Part shown: piece after piece, positions 59,790-64,000 of the stretch
How the letters are laid out: each line of letters opens with the position of its first letter
Numbering within the stretch: the stretch's first letter is position 1
From: a bacterium
Lineage (GTDB): Bacteria; Patescibacteriota; Minisyncoccia; Phycocordibacterales; UBA918
Direction of reading: 5' to 3'
DNA: 64,000 bases
Assembly: GCA_002710785.1 (NCBI GenBank)
Contig: PAMC01000018.1
Coordinates: forward strand, 1 to 64,000
Notes under the pieces: model-generated
Database searches by the model: none
What the model was told of the DNA's origin: nothing
Seen by the model: the letters and a program-made list of their open reading frames with translations, nothing else
Made by a program: the position numbers and the translations under genes

Positions 59790-60227
59790 ATGAAAAAATT
59801 CATCATCGGCGGTTTGATTGGAATGCTCGTAGCGCTCGTAATGGTCGTGGTGGTGTGGCTCTTCCTACAAGACTTTTTCTTGGTCAAACAGTCAGCCCCG
59901 GTACTTGAGCCACCAGCGACAACCTCAACAGAAACCTCGGCACCGAGCAGCTCGCCCGCTCCGACCTCAGCTGCCGCTGACACCGCTACGCCAGCAGTCG
60001 AGCCTGACACTACGCCAGGAGTCCCCGCCGCAGACCTGCCACTTAGCGAAGGACAGCGAGCCTTGGCAGAATCACTCGGTCTCGATGTTGATCAGATTGT
60101 CATCAGCGAGGAATTGGTGACGTGCGCGCGCGAGAAACTCGGCGAGAGCCGCTACCAGCAAATCTTGGCTGGCGACACACCAAATTTTCTTGAAACAGCA
60201 AAATTGTTGCCGTGTTTAGGTCAGTAA
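59790..60227 (+). CDS. Signal-anchored protein with small two-cysteine domain
   Basis: About 145 aa from MKKFIIGGLIG with AGGA upstream. A helix (4-28), then a 55-residue Pro/Ala/Ser/Thr linker, then a globular 60-residue end with VTCAREKLG and KLLPCLGQ that may be disulfide-bonded. GQRALAESLGLDVDQI and EKLGESRYQQILAGD are helical. Not recognised; the design resembles a surface-displayed mini domain. Confidence 0.7.
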   Translation: MKKFIIGGLIGMLVALVMVVVVWLFLQDFFLVKQSAPVLEPPATTSTETSAPSSSPAPTSAAADTATPAVEPDTTPGVPAADLPLSEGQRALAESLGLDVDQIVISEELVTCAREKLGESRYQQILAGDTPNFLETAKLLPCLGQ

Positions 60228-60261
60228 CCTGTGCTACTATGTACTCATAATTTAATCCTGT

Positions 60262-61017
60262 ATGTCAATTTTTGCCCGCTTTCAAAGTATTGAAGAGAAT
60301 GACAAAGCCGCCGTGGTGCGCAAATTAATGGAAAACAGCACGCCCGACTTCGACTTCTTCTACATCACTGGCCTCGCCGTCTTAATGGCCACCTTCGGCC
60401 TCTTGGCAGATAGCCCGTCGATTGTTATCGGCAGCATGCTGATTGCGCCGGTCCTCTACCCGATTTTAGGCGTTGCGCTCGGCCTGGTTATGAGTAACCC
60501 GAGTGTGCTTGGACGCTCAACTGTTACGCTCACGAAGTCGTTTGCGATTGGGGTTGGTTTGGCCACGATTGCGACGGTGCTGTTTAACGAGTCGAGTGTT
60601 GCTACGAGCGAGGTGTTGGCACGCACCGAACCGAGCTTGCTGTACTTCCTGGTAGCGATTGTAGCCGGGGCAGCGGTCTCGTTTACCCTCGGCCAGCCTG
60701 AGTGGAGCGAAACCCTGCCCGGCATTGCTATCTCGGTTGCACTCATCCCACCGCTCGCGGTAGTGGGTATCGGTCTGGCGACGCTCGACATCGAGATTGT
60801 GAGCGGCTCACTTGTGCTGCTAGGCCTTAACTTTGCTGGTATCGTCTTTTCAGCCATGGTGACTTTCTCTCTCATGAACCTCTACGAAAAGCAGCACATT
60901 GCTGAGTCGACCATTAAGAAGGTCGACGAGCGGCTAGAGCGCGAAGAAGAAGCCATCGCTGCTGCTGAAGAAGCCCTTGAAGAGAAGGTAAACGGAACCG
61001 GCAAGCCGGTAGTGTAG
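60262..61017 (+). CDS. DUF389 family membrane protein
   Basis: 251 aa with about six helices. GSMLIAPVLYPILGVALGL and AISVALIPPLAVVGIGLA are the DUF389 repeats, and the stretch SPSIVIGSML is typical. The C-terminus is a charged coiled coil (EERLEREEEAIAAAEEAL-like). Function of the family is unknown. A bactofilin-like membrane gene starts 4 nt after the stop. Confidence 0.9.
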   Translation: MSIFARFQSIEENDKAAVVRKLMENSTPDFDFFYITGLAVLMATFGLLADSPSIVIGSMLIAPVLYPILGVALGLVMSNPSVLGRSTVTLTKSFAIGVGLATIATVLFNESSVATSEVLARTEPSLLYFLVAIVAGAAVSFTLGQPEWSETLPGIAISVALIPPLAVVGIGLATLDIEIVSGSLVLLGLNFAGIVFSAMVTFSLMNLYEKQHIAESTIKKVDERLEREEEAIAAAEEALEEKVNGTGKPVV

Positions 61018-61021
61018 CCCT

Positions 61022-62128
61022 ATGCGAGCACGCAGCTTCATTGTATTGGCACTGCTTTTGGCACCAATGGCGTCACAGGCAGAGACTGTCGTGCGGATAG
61101 CTGAGTCGGTGCTGGTGGCACCCGATCAGCAAGTGGAGAATGATTTCTATGCAGCGGCGTCCAATATTACGCAGACCGGCTCTGTAGCTGGTGATATGTA
61201 CGCAGCGGCAGGCGAAGTAACGGTTAAAGGTCCCATCGAGACTGACCTCACCATTTTTGCCGGCCGAGCAGCTATTGATGCTGCCGTGGGTGATGATGTG
61301 CGTCTCGCAGTGGGCGAGGCAACAATTTCGGGAGATGTTGGTGGCGATGTATTTGTGTTGGGTGGCAGCCTTACTATTTTGCCCACAGCAAGCGTGTCTG
61401 GCGACGTGTACGTTTTTGGTGGCGAGGCAGAAATCGCTGGAGCCGTCGCGGGCTCGGTACGTGGTCGTGTTGAGCAGCTACGTATCGATACTACAGTTGG
61501 CGGGGGAGTTGACGTGGTGGCTCGTCAGCGCCTGACGCTTGGTAGCCGCACCGAAGTGGCTGGCGATGTGCAGTACCGCTCACAGCGTGAGCTCGTTCGC
61601 GCTCCCGAAGCAGTTATTAACGGTTCGGTACTGGCTAATGACTTACCCGCTGAGACCGACGAACCAAGCCTGGCTACGCAACTTCTGCCGAGCCTGATTA
61701 TGCTCTTCGGCAGCCTCGTGTTGTACCTTCTGGCCCGCGACTTTATGACGGCCGTCGTCACACATTCACTCACACACCCGCTCCGCGTGAGCTTTATTGG
61801 GATTTTACTCAGTCTAGTCGCCCCTGCGCTCGCCATTCTGTTAATGGTCACCGTGCTTGGTTTAGTTGTTGGTATCGGTACGTTGGGAGCGTTTATCGTC
61901 GTACTCGCTCTAAGCTACAGCGTGGCGCCGATGGTGCTCGGCGTGTTGATGTGGCGCCTCTTTGGCGGCACACCGGTACTGCAACCATTTGCCATTCTGG
62001 TTGGTGTGTGTGCGTTGCAGCTTTTGCTGCTTATCCCGACACTCGGAACGCTTATCGCTTTGTCCTTGAGCCTCATCGCTGCTGGTTCCCTTGCTGAAAT
62101 CACGGTTAAGCGTCTCATGGCTTGCTAA
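61022..62128 (+). CDS. Bactofilin-like repeat protein with C-terminal membrane domain
   Basis: 368 aa. A signal peptide ends near SQAE. Residues 30-200 are short beta-helix repeats (GSVAGDMYAAAGEVTVKGPI, GDVGGDVFVLGGSLTI, SGDVYVFGGEAEIAG), like polymer-forming bactofilins but placed outside the membrane. Four or so helices follow (about 222-365). Such proteins may form an exported scaffold fixed in the membrane. It is coupled to DUF389 by a 4-nt gap. Confidence 0.8.
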   Translation: MRARSFIVLALLLAPMASQAETVVRIAESVLVAPDQQVENDFYAAASNITQTGSVAGDMYAAAGEVTVKGPIETDLTIFAGRAAIDAAVGDDVRLAVGEATISGDVGGDVFVLGGSLTILPTASVSGDVYVFGGEAEIAGAVAGSVRGRVEQLRIDTTVGGGVDVVARQRLTLGSRTEVAGDVQYRSQRELVRAPEAVINGSVLANDLPAETDEPSLATQLLPSLIMLFGSLVLYLLARDFMTAVVTHSLTHPLRVSFIGILLSLVAPALAILLMVTVLGLVVGIGTLGAFIVVLALSYSVAPMVLGVLMWRLFGGTPVLQPFAILVGVCALQLLLLIPTLGTLIALSLSLIAAGSLAEITVKRLMAC

Positions 62129-62170
62129 GCCGAGACTGGAGCTTTTAGCAATCGATGGTACACTTAGGCG

Positions 62171-62857
62171 ATGCAGCAAAAGGTGGCTTTTTTAGATATT
62201 GATGGCACGGTCTTTCGCTCCAGCCTACTGATTGAGCTCGTTGAAGCACTAATCGAGAAAGAGCTGTTTCCAGAATCAGCTCGCAACGGTTACGAAAAGC
62301 AGTACCACGCCTGGCACAACCGCGAGGGTACGTACGAAGCCTACATCAACGCGATGGTGAAGGTGTTTATGCAAAATATTAAAGGCGTGCACTACGGCGA
62401 TTTTGCCGACACGGGCCGTGCGGTTGTTGAGGCTAACCAAAAGCGAATTTACCGCTATACTCGAGACTTGATTGGCAAGCTCAAGAAGCAAAACTACTAC
62501 GTGGTCGCTATCTCGCAGTCGCCAAAAACCATTCTCGATGAGTTCTGCAACGATTACGGTTTTGATAAGGTCTACGGTCGCATGTACGAAATTGGTCCGA
62601 CCGATAAGTTTACCGGTGAGGTGAGTGACGAAGAGGTAATCGCCAATAAAGCCAATGTCATAAAGCGTGTTTTAGAAGATGAAGACTTCACCATCGATAA
62701 CTCGGTGGCCGTGGGAGATACCGAGAGTGACATTCCCATGCTCGATATGGTTGCGATGCCAATTTGCTTTAACCCTAACAACACACTGTTTCAGCATGCG
62801 AAGCGGATGGGGTGGAAGGTGGTCGTCGAGCGCAAAGACGTCATTTATGAGCTTTAG
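62171..62857 (+). CDS. HAD-superfamily phosphatase (SerB-like, subfamily IB)
   Basis: 228 aa. Motif I FLDIDGTVF (nucleophile and acid Asp), motif II AISQSPK, motif III Lys region NKANVIKRV, motif IV VGDTESDIPML. A helical cap lies between I and II. Substrates of this group include phosphoserine and phospholipid head groups. TACACT is 6 nt before the ATG. The stop lies in the left arm of an inverted-repeat element. Confidence 0.9.
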   Translation: MQQKVAFLDIDGTVFRSSLLIELVEALIEKELFPESARNGYEKQYHAWHNREGTYEAYINAMVKVFMQNIKGVHYGDFADTGRAVVEANQKRIYRYTRDLIGKLKKQNYYVVAISQSPKTILDEFCNDYGFDKVYGRMYEIGPTDKFTGEVSDEEVIANKANVIKRVLEDEDFTIDNSVAVGDTESDIPMLDMVAMPICFNPNNTLFQHAKRMGWKVVVERKDVIYEL

Positions 62858-62973
62858 CTATAACGAATCTGCTGCGTTGTGCTGCGGTAAAACCTCAGTC
62901 GCCGTATAAGAAATACGTCTTCTTCGGTTTTCCTGGCACGCCTTGCATCTCCGTCATCCTAAAGCTCATAAAT
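62843..62973. repeat. Inverted-repeat-bounded element after the HAD gene
   Basis: ATTTATGAGCTTTAG (62843-62857, including the HAD stop) and its exact complement (62959-62973) bound a 131-bp palindromic element. Inside are AAAACC/GGTTTT (62889-62894 with 62926-62931) around CGTAT-AAGAA-ATACG. CATCTCCGTC before the right arm resembles boxes in repeats A and B. It looks like a miniature non-coding element; the minus-strand frame through it is short. Confidence 0.7.
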
Positions 62974-63002
62974 TGCAGGAGTTGAAACCTAACGATTTTG
63001 GT

Positions 63003-63227
63003 ATGGACAAAAAACTCACTCGAGACTTTGAAAACAAAATGATCGCCGGCGTGGTAGCTGGCTTGGCTAAGTACTTTGAGCACGATGTTACCTTGTGGCG
63101 GTTGGCGGTGGTGCTTGGGTTTGTCCTAACCGGTATTATGCCCGGCCTCCTGCTCTACATCATTGCCTGGATTATTATGCCCACTGACGACGGCGTTAGA
63201 GACGTAGAGTATGTCGTCAACGAGTAG
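63003..63227 (+). CDS. PspC domain membrane protein
   Basis: About 74 aa from MDKKLTRDFENKMIAGVVAG. The PspC pattern GVVAGLAKYFEHDVTLWRLAVVLGF and a strong helix ending in LLYIIAWIIMP. PspC proteins sense or stabilise the membrane under stress. The 3' end overlaps the photolyase start by 17 nt. The upstream frame runs from the inverted-repeat element and is not used. Confidence 0.9.
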   Translation: MDKKLTRDFENKMIAGVVAGLAKYFEHDVTLWRLAVVLGFVLTGIMPGLLLYIIAWIIMPTDDGVRDVEYVVNE

Positions 63228-64000
63228 TGTAGACGAGCGAAGAGTTAGGGTGCTTAACGATGCGCCAGCGGGAGCTGGACCAGTTGTCTACGTCATGGCG
63301 CGCGAGCAGCGTGTCTGCGACAACTGGGCGCTCCTCTACGCAGCCGAGCAAGCAAAGAAGCGGCAGGCGCCACTCTTGGTGCTATTTGCCCTCGGGCCAA
63401 TGTTTAATGAGGGCAGCCGCCGCCACAACGACTGGATGGTTGTGTCACTTAAGGAGGTCGAGAAAAACCTGGCGGCAAAACATATTCCGTTTTACATTGA
63501 GCTGGGTGAGTGGACAGACGTTATCCCGGCTTTTGCGGCTGCGCACCACGTAGGGGAGGTGGTGTTTGATTTTAATCCACTGCAGCCGGTACGTGCCTGG
63601 CGCAATGCTGCGAGCGCGGTCCTCGCTATGCGAACCGTGGAGGTTGATGCCCGTAACATTATCCCGTGCTGGCAGGCCAGCGATAAAGCTGAATTTGCCG
63701 CGTACACGTTTCGGCCCAAGGTGCATCGCCAGCTCAGCGAATTTCTTACCAACTTTCCGCCTCTTAGTGCGGCGTCGCCTCCGTACAACGGACCAACCTC
63801 TACGCACGATTGGAGTGTGGTCGCTGCATACCGCAACGTGAGTGTTGAGGCTCCGCTGCCTGCATGGATCGCGCCTGGAGAGGCTGCGGCTCAAGCGATG
63901 CTCACGCAGTTTCTAAACGAACGCTTGGCAGGCTACGCGGCGCGCCGCAACGACCCTAATGAGCAAGCGCTCTCAAATCTCTCGCCGTATTTACGCTGGG
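63211..64000 (+). CDS. Class II CPD photolyase (partial, cut by window end)
   Basis: Light-driven repair of cyclobutane pyrimidine dimers using FAD. 263 codons are visible, with no stop before the edge. RRVRVLNDAPAG, YVMAREQRVCDNWALLYAAE, FDFNPLQPVRAWR, DARNIIPCW and the FAD-domain start NDPNEQALSNLSPYLRW are class II marks. ATG 63211 overlaps the PspC gene. A photolyase suggests exposure of the cell or its host to sunlight. Confidence 0.92.
   Translation, partial: MSSTSSVDERRVRVLNDAPAGAGPVVYVMAREQRVCDNWALLYAAEQAKKRQAPLLVLFALGPMFNEGSRRHNDWMVVSLKEVEKNLAAKHIPFYIELGEWTDVIPAFAAAHHVGEVVFDFNPLQPVRAWRNAASAVLAMRTVEVDARNIIPCWQASDKAEFAAYTFRPKVHRQLSEFLTNFPPLSAASPPYNGPTSTHDWSVVAAYRNVSVEAPLPAWIAPGEAAAQAMLTQFLNERLAGYAARRNDPNEQALSNLSPYLRW

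Noticed and set aside
62895..63083. Minus-strand 62-codon frame after the HAD gene
   Set aside because: It lies across the inverted-repeat element and the PspC start; no ribosome-binding site, and the palindrome explains the open frame.
1..64000. CRISPR array, rRNA genes, insertion sequences with transposase
   Set aside because: No regularly spaced direct repeats, no rRNA-like stretch, and no transposase ORF seen on either strand.

Overview
The window looks like chromosome from a Patescibacteria (Candidate Phyla Radiation) cell, probably a Paceibacteria/Parcubacteria-like lineage. This is an inference from gene content and compact protein architectures, not from a marker-gene tree. The signs are an IF-2 without its N-terminal extension, a DnaX without the zinc module, a very short pyruvate kinase, single-copy tRNA genes scattered between protein genes, TrbC/VirB2-like pilin domains, and many starts with a -10 hexamer only 5-9 nt upstream of the ATG, which implies leaderless mRNAs. 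TGA is used as a normal stop.

Left core (1-8.4 kb): trhO, a tRNA cluster (Leu, Cys, Leu, Lys), rbfA and infB on the minus strand, a cysteine desulfurase and clpB. An exported MlaC-like protein follows convergently.

Accessory region (8.5-25.6 kb): small minus-strand ORFs, tRNA-Tyr abutted by an HTH/LAGLIDADG-like gene, and two unusual proteins that fuse a pilin-like membrane module to a peptidoglycan hydrolase domain (one transglycosylase-like, one M15-like). A structured repeat sits on each side of this module. Next come a peptidase S51-like protein, a hydrolase, a nuclease-like protein, an Abi (HEPN) gene, a minus-strand operon of a methyltransferase plus three unknown small proteins, an M23 protein, a membrane-protein pseudogene broken by one TGA, and a replication/recombination block. 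That block holds an annealing-protein candidate, a SymE/AbrB-like protein, an ArdC-N-like protein, a PrimPol-helicase, a small HTH protein and a large serine integrase. The integrase gene reads into tRNA-Trp, and a shredded second copy of tRNA-Trp lies beside it. This strongly suggests an integrative element at that tRNA; its left end is not resolved.

Core block (25.6-40 kb): miaA right behind a tRNA-Leu(CAA) that should be its substrate, parB, rel, topA, dprA, serS, an ftsQ-like gene, dus, a Fic protein with its inhibitory motif, small membrane and lysine-rich proteins, dnaX and a histidine phosphatase. At 40.1-40.5 kb, tRNA-Gln is surrounded by fragments of itself and by long hairpins.

Right part (40.5-64 kb): envelope and metabolic genes. 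These include an M23 peptidase with a PG-binding domain, CsaA, a tandem pair of M14 carboxypeptidase-like proteins of which one has lost its catalytic residues, a lower-glycolysis run (D-2-hydroxyacid dehydrogenase, enolase, minimal pyruvate kinase), a glutaredoxin-DsbD-like fusion, a divergent response regulator/histidine kinase pair, a DsbA-like protein, two divergent ATP-grasp enzymes, a YHYH protein, a GH1 glycosidase preceded by a partial copy of its own start, an EamA transporter overlapping a membrane-anchored glycosidase-like protein, a DUF389 protein, a bactofilin-like membrane protein, a HAD phosphatase, a PspC protein and a class II photolyase cut by the window edge.

The strongest unexplained signals are the structured repeat family (A at 9172-9293, B at 12549-12678, possible relatives at 25467-25545 and 62843-62973), the shredded tRNA copies, and the pilin-hydrolase fusion cassette.
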